Shown here one piece after another: positions 49,485-64,000 of a stretch of 64,000 bases of DNA (positions are counted from its first letter, which is position 1; each line of letters opens with the position of its first letter). Under the pieces are notes generated by a model. That model searched no databases. It was not told where the DNA came from and saw nothing but the letters and a program-made list of their open reading frames with translations. Source of the stretch: Actinoallomurus liliacearum. GTDB taxonomy: Bacteria > Actinomycetota > Actinomycetes > Streptosporangiales > Streptosporangiaceae. Both the position numbers and the translations under genes were made by a program. The DNA is taken from the NCBI RefSeq assembly GCF_039542035.1, contig NZ_BAABHJ010000005.1, forward strand, positions 682,001-746,000, read 5' to 3'.

Positions 49485-50917
49485 TCATCAAGCGCGGCGT
49501 CAAGATCCAGCTGACGATCTTCGCGATCATCACGGTCCTGACCATGGCCTACACGCTGGTCAACATCATCGGGATCGGCCAGACCGTCCTCGACCTGCGG
49601 TACCGCGTCTACGTCGACATGTCCGACTCCGGCGGCATCTTCTCGAACGCCGAGGTGACCTACCGCGGCGTCACGGTCGGCCGGGTCGGGCCGCTGCGCC
49701 TGACCAAGAACGGCGTCCGCGTCGAACTGCGGATCAACCACGACCGCAAGGTGCCCGCCAACGGCGTCCAGGCCTACGTGCTCAACCGCTCGGGCGTCGG
49801 CGAGCAGTACATCGACCTGCGCCCCGCCGGGAACGGCCCGTCGCTGAAGAACGGCGACGTCATCCCGCGCGACCACACCCACCTGCCGGTGCAGACGTAC
49901 GAACTGCTGCACAACATCGACGCCCTCGTGCGCACCGTGAACCCCAAGGACCTCGGAACGGTCATCGACGAGCTCGACAAGGGTCTGTCGGGCGAAGGTC
50001 CGGACCTGCAGTCGCTGCTCGATTCCAACAAGAAGATCCTGGCCGCGCTGAACGACACCTACCCCGAGACGATCGCGCTGCTCAACAACGGGCGCACGGT
50101 GCTGGACACACAGGTCGACGAGGGGTCGGTGTTCCGCGAGTTCTCCCACAACCTCGCGTCGCTGACCGCCGAGCTGAAGCGCGACGACCCCGACGTCCGC
50201 AAGTTCCTGAACACCACGCCGGGCGCGCTGGACCAGGGCCAGGACCTGCTCGACCGCCTAGAGCCGACCCTGCCCACGCTCCTGGCCAACGGCTCGGTCA
50301 TCGGGTCGGTGCTGACCTCGCGCACCGACCAGCTCCGGACCATGCTGATCACCTACCCGCTCATCGTCGGCGGCGCGTTCAGCGTCACCCCCGGCGACGG
50401 CACGGTGCACTTCGGCCTCGAGCTCAACTTCAACCGGCCGCCCGTCTGCACCGAGGGCTACAAGGGCACGACCATCCGCTACCCGCAGGACACCCGTCCG
50501 GCGACCATCAACGCCAAGGCCTCCTGCAAGGCGCCCAAGAACGCCGCCACCGCCGTACGCGGGTCCCGCAACGCGCCACCGCCCGGGCCGTATCCCAAGC
50601 TGCCCGCGGGCGCGACGTCGGGGGCCGGCTTCCCGTACGAGACCTCGACCGGCACCGGCTCGAGCGGCGGCGGGGACGCCGCGAAGCAGGCGTCGGCGAG
50701 CGGGCGGTCGGCGGTGACCGGCGGCTCGTCGACGGGGGACTCAGGCTCCGGACAGACGGCCTCCTCCGGGCTGCAGACGCTGTTCGTCAGCGGCTACGAT
50801 CCCCGGACCCGCGTTTACGTGGGGCCCGACGGTAAGCAGTACCGCCTGGGCAAGGTCAGTCAACTGACGGGAGACGCTTCATGGCAGACGCTTCTGCTGA
50901 GCCCGATCGTCGGCTGA
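49481..50917 (+). CDS. Mce family protein MceF
   Basis: A 478-residue Mce protein. One helix (about 8-30) precedes the MCE domain with YVDMSDSGGIFSNAEVTYRG and VTVGRVGPLRLTKNGVRVEL. The helical part is followed by a C-terminal stretch with EGYKGTTIRYPQDTRPATIN and ends in the MceF-type GPDGKQYRLG motif near residue 455, within a Ser/Gly/Thr-rich tail. ATG 49481 overlaps the MceE stop (ATGA). Confidence 0.92.
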   Translation: MIIKRGVKIQLTIFAIITVLTMAYTLVNIIGIGQTVLDLRYRVYVDMSDSGGIFSNAEVTYRGVTVGRVGPLRLTKNGVRVELRINHDRKVPANGVQAYVLNRSGVGEQYIDLRPAGNGPSLKNGDVIPRDHTHLPVQTYELLHNIDALVRTVNPKDLGTVIDELDKGLSGEGPDLQSLLDSNKKILAALNDTYPETIALLNNGRTVLDTQVDEGSVFREFSHNLASLTAELKRDDPDVRKFLNTTPGALDQGQDLLDRLEPTLPTLLANGSVIGSVLTSRTDQLRTMLITYPLIVGGAFSVTPGDGTVHFGLELNFNRPPVCTEGYKGTTIRYPQDTRPATINAKASCKAPKNAATAVRGSRNAPPPGPYPKLPAGATSGAGFPYETSTGTGSSGGGDAAKQASASGRSAVTGGSSTGDSGSGQTASSGLQTLFVSGYDPRTRVYVGPDGKQYRLGKVSQLTGDASWQTLLLSPIVG

Positions 50918-51405
50918 GCGGCCGTCGCCTGGGGGTGACGCTCGCGCTGCTCGGAGTCGTCCTCCTCGCCCTCCTGGTGCCGGTGGGCTACCTCGCCGAC
51001 AAGACGTACGCCGCCGACACCCGAAGGGCCGACATCGCGTCGGTGCAGACCGTCGCCCGCCGGGTCGTCACGAACTTCTACTCGATCGGCTACCAGAACT
51101 TCGACCAGGACGCCCAGCGGGTCTACGCCGACATGTCCGACAAGTTCAAGGCGCAGGCGGTCCAGCAGCTCGGCACGACCTGGAAGCAGACCGTCGTGAA
51201 CAACAAGCTGATCTCCAGCGCCGCGGTGTCCGCCTCAGGAGTGATAGACATCCAGTCCAAGTCGGCCGAGGTCATGGTCACCGTCCGCAGGACCGCGCAG
51301 TCCGCCCAGGTCACGACGCCCGCCTCGACGTGGCAGAGCGCCCAGGTGCAGCTGACCAAGATCGGTGGTCACTGGCGGGTCTCCGGGATGGGAGGGCTGC
51401 AGTGA
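50881..51405 (+). CDS. Mce-associated membrane protein 1
   Basis: A 174-residue protein of the Mce-associated (Mas) type: a short cytosolic N-terminus, one helix (LGVTLALLGVVLLALLVPVG, about 17-36), then a small extracytoplasmic domain of the SnoaL/NTF2-like kind (NFYSIGYQNFDQDAQRVYAD). Its ATG lies 37 bases inside mceF and has GGGAG nine bases upstream. Mas proteins stabilise Mce complexes in mycobacteria. Confidence 0.85.
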   Translation: MADASAEPDRRLSGRRLGVTLALLGVVLLALLVPVGYLADKTYAADTRRADIASVQTVARRVVTNFYSIGYQNFDQDAQRVYADMSDKFKAQAVQQLGTTWKQTVVNNKLISSAAVSASGVIDIQSKSAEVMVTVRRTAQSAQVTTPASTWQSAQVQLTKIGGHWRVSGMGGLQ

Positions 51406-52028
51406 CCGCGCTCACCAGGCGCAAGGGCGCGCCGGCCGAGGACTCCGCCGAGGAGACGGCGGCCGAGCGCACGGCGCGGCGGTCGCCGGCCACGGCCCCG
51501 CTGGCCATCCTGGTCTGCGCCGTGCTCGTCGTGGCCGTCGGCTGCCTGGACCTGTGGTACCGGGTGGGCCAGGACGAGGCGGTCCAGCACGCGCGTGAGG
51601 ACGGCCTGGCCGCCGCGCAGTCCGCCGCCAAGGACCTGCTGTCGTACAACCACCAGACGCTGGACTACGACCTGAAGAAGGCGGAGTCCGAGATGACGCC
51701 GGCGATGGCGAAGTCCTACGCCGAGTACTGGAAGATATTCCGGACGTCCGTGGAGAAGAGCCAGACCCAGGCGCTGACCCAGATCCAGGTGGCGTCGGTG
51801 ACGCAGGCGACCGCCGGTCGGGTCGAGGTGCTCCTCTTCGTGAAGATGATCTCGGTCAACGCCGCGCACAAGGAGCCCCAGGTCGATACGTCGTGGCCGC
51901 GCCTGCAGATGAAGAAGGTCGGCAAGAAGTGGCTCATCGACGGCCCGCGGATGACCACCCCGCCGCCGGCCTCCTCCGGCGCCACCCCGACGCCGACGCC
52001 GACCCCCTCCGCGTCCAAGAAGCGCTGA
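51402..52028 (+). CDS. Mce-associated membrane protein 2
   Basis: A 208-residue Mas-type protein and the last gene of the mce operon. It has a charged N-terminus, one helix (LAILVCAVLVVAVGCLDLWY, about 34-53), an extracytoplasmic NTF2-like domain (LLSYNHQTLDYDLKKAESEM) and a Pro/Thr/Ser tail ending ASKKR. GTG 51402 overlaps the previous stop. Its last codons and stop are duplicated just downstream (52049-52092). Confidence 0.85.
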   Translation: MTALTRRKGAPAEDSAEETAAERTARRSPATAPLAILVCAVLVVAVGCLDLWYRVGQDEAVQHAREDGLAAAQSAAKDLLSYNHQTLDYDLKKAESEMTPAMAKSYAEYWKIFRTSVEKSQTQALTQIQVASVTQATAGRVEVLLFVKMISVNAAHKEPQVDTSWPRLQMKKVGKKWLIDGPRMTTPPPASSGATPTPTPTPSASKKR

Positions 52029-52092
52029 TCGTTTCCGGCCCCGCGACACCCTCCGCGTCGACGAAGCGCTGATCGTTTCCCGCCCCGTGGCG
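52005..52092 (+). repeat. 44-bp tandem duplication over the end of the last mce gene
   Basis: Copies 52005-52048 and 52049-52092 both read CCCTCCGCGTC, AAGCGCTGATCGTTTCC. The first contains the stop codon (52026-52028). Confidence 0.8.
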
Positions 52093-52125
52093 CCGTCCGA
52101 TCCGAAGAGATTTCGAGAAACGTGA

Positions 52126-52148
52126 CGCCGCCCCGTGCCGGGGCGGCG
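52126..52148 (+). terminator. Hairpin between mce operon and rpoB
   Basis: CGCCGCCCCG (52126-52135) pairs with CGGGGCGGCG (52139-52148), loop TGC. There is no T-run. It ends the mce unit at least partly. Confidence 0.5.
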
Positions 52149-52306
52149 CGCCGACCTGCGCGAGGACGGCCAGGGGCCCGCTTCCCCGTAAACTATGGGC
52201 TTCCTCACGCTGATCGATCGGGCGGAATGTCCATGTCTAGTCTTGACGTGGGGCCGCTGACGAGCGATGCTGCGGAGCAACTGTGATGCATACCGTGGCT
52301 CTGCGC

Positions 52307-52335
52307 TCGACAGCGGTGTGGCGTTCGGCTACACT
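52307..52335 (+). promoter_or_regulatory. Promoter of rpoBC
   Basis: TCGACA (52307-52312) and TACACT (52330-52335) with a 17-base spacer. The mRNA leader would be about 115 bases. Between 52029 and 52457 no gene is seen; a TTGACG near 52242 may mark a second promoter. Confidence 0.5.
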
Positions 52336-52457
52336 GCCCCTTTGCGCTGCCCTCTGACTATCCACACATCGACACCCCCGTTTCGGCGGGGTCTATCGGC
52401 GTGGATCGTCTGGCGTGCGCGTCGTCAGTCCGCCGCGAGCCCTCGGAAGGACCACTC

Positions 52458-55928
<3,471 letters not shown>

Positions 55929-56067
55929 GGAACGGGGAGCCGACGAGTGAACGACGTGGGCGGCGGCACGGGCGCGCGACAGCGCCCGGCCGCCCGCCCG
56001 CCGAGTGAGCGAGACGGCGTTTCGGACCTCGGAATCGGCAAACGACAACAGGGGACTGGTTAAGAAA

Positions 56068-59943
<3,876 letters not shown>

Positions 59944-59972
59944 TCACAACGGGTGGACCACCACCAGGCAGG

Positions 59973-60006
59973 GGCCGTCTCCGGATCTTCCGGAGGCGGC
60001 CTTTCG
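59973..60006 (+). terminator. Terminator after rpoC
   Basis: GGCCGTCTCCGG (59973-59984) pairs with CCGGAGGCGGCC (59990-60001), loop ATCTT, then TTTC. Confidence 0.8.
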
Positions 60007-60217
60007 CCGTTTCGTCACGAGCGTGTGGGACGGCGGTGATTTGCGGTCATGCCGGTGACCAGGCACTCTGGTTCGGTGAACCAGCGGAGGACGCCTCGAC
60101 CGGTGGCCGCCGGACAGACCGGGAGAGCGTGATGCGACGCCCCCTCCCGAGTGCTGTCACAGGGCCGGTCCCCCCGAGGCGAGCCGCCCGCGGAGACGGC
60201 GCTGAAGGAGTCCGACG

Positions 60218-62704
60218 ATGACCGAGCAGAACGGCGGCCAGGGATCCCACTGGCCCCCGCCTGAGCAGCAAGGATCATCCGAGCCGCCCGGCGCCGACCA
60301 GGGCGCCGCCGCGGATGGTCAGGAGCAGCCGAAGGACCCGACGCCGCAGGGCCTCTCGGACGACGTCCTCGAGTCGGGCCGTACGGTGATGTTCGGCGCC
60401 CCGCGCCGCCCCGTGACTCCGCCCGCGTCCGAGGAGAAGCCCGACGAGCCCGGCTCCGGCGAGGCCGGCACGGGTTCCGGCCCTGGTTCCGGTGAGCAGA
60501 CCCCGTCGCCCTACGGCGCGCCCGGACAGCCGGGGACGTACTCCACGCCGGGTGCGCCGCCCGCGTACGGCACGCCCGGAGCTCCGCCGCCTCCGCCGCC
60601 GTACGGCCAGCAGCCCTACGGCCAACCGGGCACGCCGCCGTCCTACGGCCAGCCCGGTTACGGCCAGCCCGGTTACGGCCAGTCTCCGTACGGCACGCCG
60701 GGCGAGCAGCCCGCGCCGTACGGCCAGCCGCCGTACGGGCAGCAGCCCCCCACCGGGCAGCCGCCGTACGGCGGGCGCCCCGACGAGCAGCCGCCGTACG
60801 GCCAGTACGGCGCGCCGCCGCCCTACGGGCAGCAGCAGCCCTACGGCCAGGCGCCGTACGGTCAGCCGGGGGCGCCGTCGCAGTACGGCCAGCAGCCCTA
60901 TGGCCGACCGGACGAGCAGCCGCAGTCTCCCTACGGCCAGCCCGGTTCGCCGCACGCCCAGCCGGGCCAGCAGCCCGGTTCGCCGTACGGCCAGGCCCCG
61001 GAACAGCCGGGTTCGCCGTACGGGCAGCCGGGCGAGCAGTCCGCGTCGCCGTACGGGCAGCCCGGTGAGCAGCCGGGTTCGTCGTACGCGCAGCCTGGGC
61101 AGCCGTCTGCGCCGTCCTACGGGCAGCCGGCGGGTTCGCCCTCCTCCGGCCAGGCCGGTGAGCAGGGCGACCGGCAGCAGCCGTCTCAGGGCGAGCAGGC
61201 GCCGTACGGCCAGCCGGGGTCCGCCCAGCAGCCCTACGGTGAGCACTTCGGATTCCCCCCGAGTTCGCCGTCCTTCGGTGAGCAGGGCGGGAGCGCGAGT
61301 TCCGGCCTTTCGTTCCCCGACCAGGGGAGCGCGGAGGAGGACGCCGCCGAGCGCACCACGTTCGAACCGCGGTCGGAGTCGACCGGCGAACGTCCCGCAC
61401 CGTCCGCCGAGGGCGGATTCGGCGCGCCGGCGACCACGGCGTTCCGCCCAGAGGGGGAGAGCGGCACGGGCACCGGCGAGTACCAGCCGCCTTCCTCTTT
61501 CGGGGCGACCGCACCGAACTCCGGTACCGACGCGGCGCAGCCGCCGTCCACGATGCTGGACCACCCGCTCGAGACGGGTTCGTCCGGCGGCGAGCAGTCA
61601 TCGCCGACCGGCGACCTGCCGCCCTTCGGCGCTCCGGGGGGCGACGCTTCGTCGTTCGGAACGCCCGGCGGTGAGGCTCCGCCGTTCGGCGCGCCCTCTT
61701 CGGACGAGTCGGCGTCCGGCGGATCGCAGCCGGCGGACGACCGGGACGATGACGAGAAGGACGGCGTGGAGCGCACGATTCTGGTGCCGCCTCCGGAGGC
61801 CGGTTTCGCGAGCCAGAGCCGGGCCGAGGAACAGCCGCCGTCGTACGGCTCCGACCAGCCCGCCGCCGGCGCGTCCGACGTGGACGGCATCAGCACCACG
61901 GCCTTCGCCCTGCCCTCGTCCCCGGCCCCGACCGGCGACTCCGGCCCGTACCCCACGCCCTCCGGCGGGGACTCGGGCCCGTACGCCGCGCCGTCGACCG
62001 GGGATTCGGGCCCGTACGCGGCGCCGTCCGGCGGGGAGCCGGGCCGGCAGCCATGGGCGTCACCGTCGGGTTCGCCGGCCTCCGCGGGGGAGCAGGGCGG
62101 CGGTTCGGAGTCCTCCGGCCCCTCGGGATTCGGGCAGCCGCAGGGCTTCCCGCCGCCGGGTTACGGCCAGCCCGCTTACGGTCAGCAGCCGGGTTACGGC
62201 CAGCAGGGCTACGGTCAGCAGCAGGCGGGCCAGCAGGGCACCGGCTCTCAGGCTTACGGCGAGCAGGCGGGTACCGGCCAGCAGGGCCAGGGGCAGCAGG
62301 GCCAGGGCCAGCAGCCGTACGGTCAGCAGGCCTATGGCCAGCAGGCCTATGGCCAGCAGCAGGGCTACGGCCAGCAGGGCTATGGGCAGCAGCAGGCGGG
62401 CCAGCAGGGCTACGGTCAGCAGCAGCCCGGCCAGCAGCCCGGTCAGCAGCAGCCCGGTCAGCAGGGTTACGGACAGCAGGCCTATGGCCAGCAGCAGGGC
62501 TATGGCCAGCAGGGTTACGGTCAGCAGCAGCCGTCGCCGTACGGTGGCCAGCAGCCCTTCGGGCAGGAGGGCGGCTTCCCCGGTTACGACCAGGCGTCGT
62601 CGTCCTCGTCCGGCGACGATTCCAAGCGCAAGCTCTACCTCGCCCTGGGCATCGGCACCGTGGTGCTGGTGATCCTGATCATCGTGCTCTTCATGTCCCT
62701 GTGA
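60218..62704 (+). CDS. Low-complexity, tail-anchored protein with YGQQ repeats
   Basis: An 828-residue protein. Residues about 90-330 are PYGQPG/SPYGQPGEQ-type repeats, 330-640 are Ser/Pro/Gly/acidic, 640-795 are GYGQQ/AYGQQQ repeats rich in Gln, Gly and Tyr, and one membrane helix (KLYLALGIGTVVLVILIIVL, about 805-824) closes the protein with almost nothing after it. Five threonine motifs with nearby hydrophobics recur: RTVMF (T56), RTTF (T380/381), TTAF (T407), RTIL (T520) and TTAF (T561). The bulk faces the cytosol in a tail-anchored topology. Composition is like FUS-type prion-like domains. ATG 60218 follows AAGGAG by six bases. Function unknown. Confidence 0.85.
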   Translation: MTEQNGGQGSHWPPPEQQGSSEPPGADQGAAADGQEQPKDPTPQGLSDDVLESGRTVMFGAPRRPVTPPASEEKPDEPGSGEAGTGSGPGSGEQTPSPYGAPGQPGTYSTPGAPPAYGTPGAPPPPPPYGQQPYGQPGTPPSYGQPGYGQPGYGQSPYGTPGEQPAPYGQPPYGQQPPTGQPPYGGRPDEQPPYGQYGAPPPYGQQQPYGQAPYGQPGAPSQYGQQPYGRPDEQPQSPYGQPGSPHAQPGQQPGSPYGQAPEQPGSPYGQPGEQSASPYGQPGEQPGSSYAQPGQPSAPSYGQPAGSPSSGQAGEQGDRQQPSQGEQAPYGQPGSAQQPYGEHFGFPPSSPSFGEQGGSASSGLSFPDQGSAEEDAAERTTFEPRSESTGERPAPSAEGGFGAPATTAFRPEGESGTGTGEYQPPSSFGATAPNSGTDAAQPPSTMLDHPLETGSSGGEQSSPTGDLPPFGAPGGDASSFGTPGGEAPPFGAPSSDESASGGSQPADDRDDDEKDGVERTILVPPPEAGFASQSRAEEQPPSYGSDQPAAGASDVDGISTTAFALPSSPAPTGDSGPYPTPSGGDSGPYAAPSTGDSGPYAAPSGGEPGRQPWASPSGSPASAGEQGGGSESSGPSGFGQPQGFPPPGYGQPAYGQQPGYGQQGYGQQQAGQQGTGSQAYGEQAGTGQQGQGQQGQGQQPYGQQAYGQQAYGQQQGYGQQGYGQQQAGQQGYGQQQPGQQPGQQQPGQQGYGQQAYGQQQGYGQQGYGQQQPSPYGGQQPFGQEGGFPGYDQASSSSSGDDSKRKLYLALGIGTVVLVILIIVLFMSL

Positions 62705-62750
62705 CGCCGGGAGCGCGAGGGCGCCTCTTTCATCACGCGGACGGGTAGGA

Positions 62751-62784
62751 CAGAATGCCGACGGGAACATCCGTCGGCATTCTG
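62751..62784 (+). terminator. Terminator after the low-complexity gene
   Basis: CAGAATGCCGACGG (62751-62764) pairs perfectly with CCGTCGGCATTCTG (62771-62784), loop GAACAT. The T-run is weak. The following region to 63159 is the rpsL leader. Confidence 0.7.
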
Positions 62785-63159
62785 GCGTTCTCCGCGTGAA
62801 CGTCCCCCGCCGATTTTCGGCGTGGCGGGACTTGTTTTGACCTCATGCTCGGGTGTTAGGTAGTCTCTCCCTTCGTGCCCGCGGTTCGCGGGTTCATCGT
62901 GCGCGCACGGTCTCGGCGGCCACCCTCGTGGTGGTCGGTCCGATCGGCGTGCGGTACGGATCCGACTCCCCCCGAGTTCGTCCGGCCCGGCATGGGCAGG
63001 CGACGAGGTGGCGGGCGCGACACGCCCGACCACGGGGGTGGGGGACGAGGAAAAAACTGCAGGTCCTGGCCGCGTAAGTGGTTCGTGACCTGGAGCCGTG
63101 CGAGAGCGCGGCAACCAAACGAAGACTTACCGGCTCGGTACGAGGAAGACGGAGACGCG
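62785..63159. other. Leader and promoter region of rpsL
   Basis: No gene is seen in these 375 bases. The promoter at 62837-62866 and a long GC-rich leader of about 290 bases precede rpsL. Confidence 0.6.
62837..62866 (+). promoter_or_regulatory. Promoter of rpsL
   Basis: TTGACC (62837-62842) and TAGTCT (62861-62866), 18-base spacer. Confidence 0.6.
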
Positions 63160-63534
63160 GTGCCCACGATCCAGCAGCTGGTCCGTAAGGGCCGGCAGGA
63201 CAAGGTGACCAAGAACAAGACCCCGGCGCTCAAGGGGAGCCCGCAGCGCCGTGGCGTCTGCACGCGCGTCTACACGACGACGCCCAAGAAGCCCAACTCT
63301 GCGCTTCGCAAGGTCGCCCGTGTCCGGCTGACGAGTGGGATCGAGGTCACGGCCTACATCCCCGGCGTCGGACACAACCTGCAGGAGCACTCGATCGTGC
63401 TCGTGCGCGGTGGCCGTGTGAAGGACCTCCCCGGTGTTCGGTACAAGATCATCCGGGGGTCGCTCGACACCCAGGGTGTCCGGAACCGGAAGCAGGCGCG
63501 CAGCCGCTACGGCGCGAAGAAGGAGAAGAGCTGA
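63160..63534 (+). CDS. rpsL: 30S ribosomal protein S12
   Basis: A 124-residue protein of the decoding centre. It has TIQQLVRKGRQDKVTKNKTP, GVCTRVYTTTPKKPNSALRK and KDLPGVRYKIIRGSLDTQGV. The residues whose changes give streptomycin resistance (Lys in TTPKKPNSA, Lys in VKDLPG) are wild type. GTG 63160 follows GGAGACGC. It leads the rpsL-rpsG operon. Confidence 0.97.
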   Translation: MPTIQQLVRKGRQDKVTKNKTPALKGSPQRRGVCTRVYTTTPKKPNSALRKVARVRLTSGIEVTAYIPGVGHNLQEHSIVLVRGGRVKDLPGVRYKIIRGSLDTQGVRNRKQARSRYGAKKEKS

Positions 63535-63535
63535 C

Positions 63536-64000
63536 ATGCCTCGCAAGGGTCCCGCAGGCAAGCGCCAGCTGATCGCTGACCCGGTGTACAACTCACCGCT
63601 GGTCACCTCGCTGGTCAACAAGGTCCTGCTCGACGGTAAGCGGTCGATCGCGCAGAGCATCGTGTACGACGCACTCGAGGGTTGCCGCGAGAAGACCGGC
63701 AACGACCCGGTCGTCACGCTGAAGCGAGCGCTCGACAACGTGAAGCCGACCCTCGAGGTCCGCAGCCGGCGCGTCGGCGGTGCCACCTACCAGGTGCCGG
63801 TCGAGGTGCGCCCGGCGCGCAGCACGACGCTGGCGCTGCGCTGGCTGGTGCTGTACGCCCGGCAGCGCCGCGAGAAGACGATGACCGAGCGGCTGATGAA
63901 CGAGCTGCTCGACGCGAGCAACGGCCTCGGCGCGAGTGTGAAGAAGCGCGAGGACACCCACAAGATGGCGGAGTCCAACAAGGCCTTCGCGCATTACCGC
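63536..64000 (+). CDS. rpsG: 30S ribosomal protein S7 (3' end truncated by window)
   Basis: 155 codons are present up to the window edge, ending AFAHYR; the family normally ends with one more tryptophan and the stop. Landmarks are MPRKGPAGKRQLIADPVYNS, SLVNKVLLDGKRSIAQSIVY, VGGATYQVPVEVRPARSTTL and the closing MAESNKAFAHYR. ATG 63536 starts one base after the rpsL stop. Confidence 0.96.
   Translation, partial: MPRKGPAGKRQLIADPVYNSPLVTSLVNKVLLDGKRSIAQSIVYDALEGCREKTGNDPVVTLKRALDNVKPTLEVRSRRVGGATYQVPVEVRPARSTTLALRWLVLYARQRREKTMTERLMNELLDASNGLGASVKKREDTHKMAESNKAFAHYR

Noticed and set aside
56005..56067. Longer RpoC start at GTG 56005
   Set aside because: The 21 extra residues are not conserved; the family begins MLDVNFFDEL.
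62161..62540. Dense short repeats that might suggest a CRISPR array
   Set aside because: They are in-frame codons for GYGQQ-type repeats in one gene, with no regular spacers.

Overview
The window is high-GC actinobacterial DNA, probably from the order Streptosporangiales (Thermomonosporaceae-like). This is inferred from the base composition, the frequent GTG/TTG starts, the gene order around rpmG-murB-aspC-secE-nusG-rplKA-rplJL-rpoBC-rpsL-rpsG, and an mce transporter operon lying between rplL and rpoB. I could not run a database search, so the taxonomy is an inference.

Region 1 (1-8330) is housekeeping. It holds the distal end of a complex I operon (nuoK end, nuoL, nuoM, nuoN, all translationally coupled), the membrane protease gene htpX, methionine aminopeptidase (map) divergent from a small XRE regulator, and a YajQ-family gene. 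Region 2 (8330-14160) is accessory. It has decayed sequence, an intact tRNA-Tyr, gene fragments, a Ser/Thr kinase with an unusual membrane/C-terminal half, a pentapeptide-repeat protein, a long near-palindrome, a SnoaL-like protein and an epoxide-hydrolase-like enzyme. A 25-nt piece of the tRNA-Tyr gene (9287-9311) is repeated exactly at 11948-11972, which marks the footprint of an element that integrated into the tRNA gene.

Region 3 (14160-24000) has signalling and metabolic genes: a STAS protein divergent from a winged-helix/response-regulator pair, a HelD-type RNA polymerase helicase, an MFS exporter divergent from an Lrp regulator, an amidohydrolase divergent from an acyl-CoA dehydrogenase, and a LysE-type exporter. 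Region 4 (24000-36500) starts with tRNA-Thr, tRNA-Met, rpmG, two MaoC-type dehydratase genes and murB. A two-component system with an embedded DUF418 membrane protein follows, then a double-GNAT protein, adenosine deaminase, a KLPK-repeat exported protein, an ECF sigma factor with a membrane partner, and an aspartate aminotransferase.

Region 5 (36400-64000) is the transcription/translation core: tRNA-Trp, secE, nusG, rplK, rplA, a lipoprotein gene, rplJ (with an L10-type leader) and rplL. An eight-gene-plus mce lipid-import operon follows (ATPase, two YrbE permeases, MceA, B, C, E and F, and two Mce-associated proteins). After it come rpoB, rpoC, a large Gln/Gly/Pro/Tyr-rich tail-anchored low-complexity protein, rpsL and rpsG (cut by the window edge one codon before its usual last residue).

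The most notable observations are these: (i) RpoB carries Asn at the position equivalent to E. coli Ser531, plus two other changes in the rifamycin-binding region, and a HelD gene is nearby; (ii) the tRNA-Tyr integration footprint; (iii) a FUS-like YGQQ-repeat membrane protein between rpoC and rpsL with five spaced threonine motifs; (iv) an mce operon that appears to lack MceD, preceded by a KstR2-like palindrome; (v) divergent, apparently leaderless promoters for map and its regulator; (vi) a 22-codon reading frame created by duplication at the nuoL/nuoM junction. Short imperfect tandem duplications at several gene ends recur across the window.
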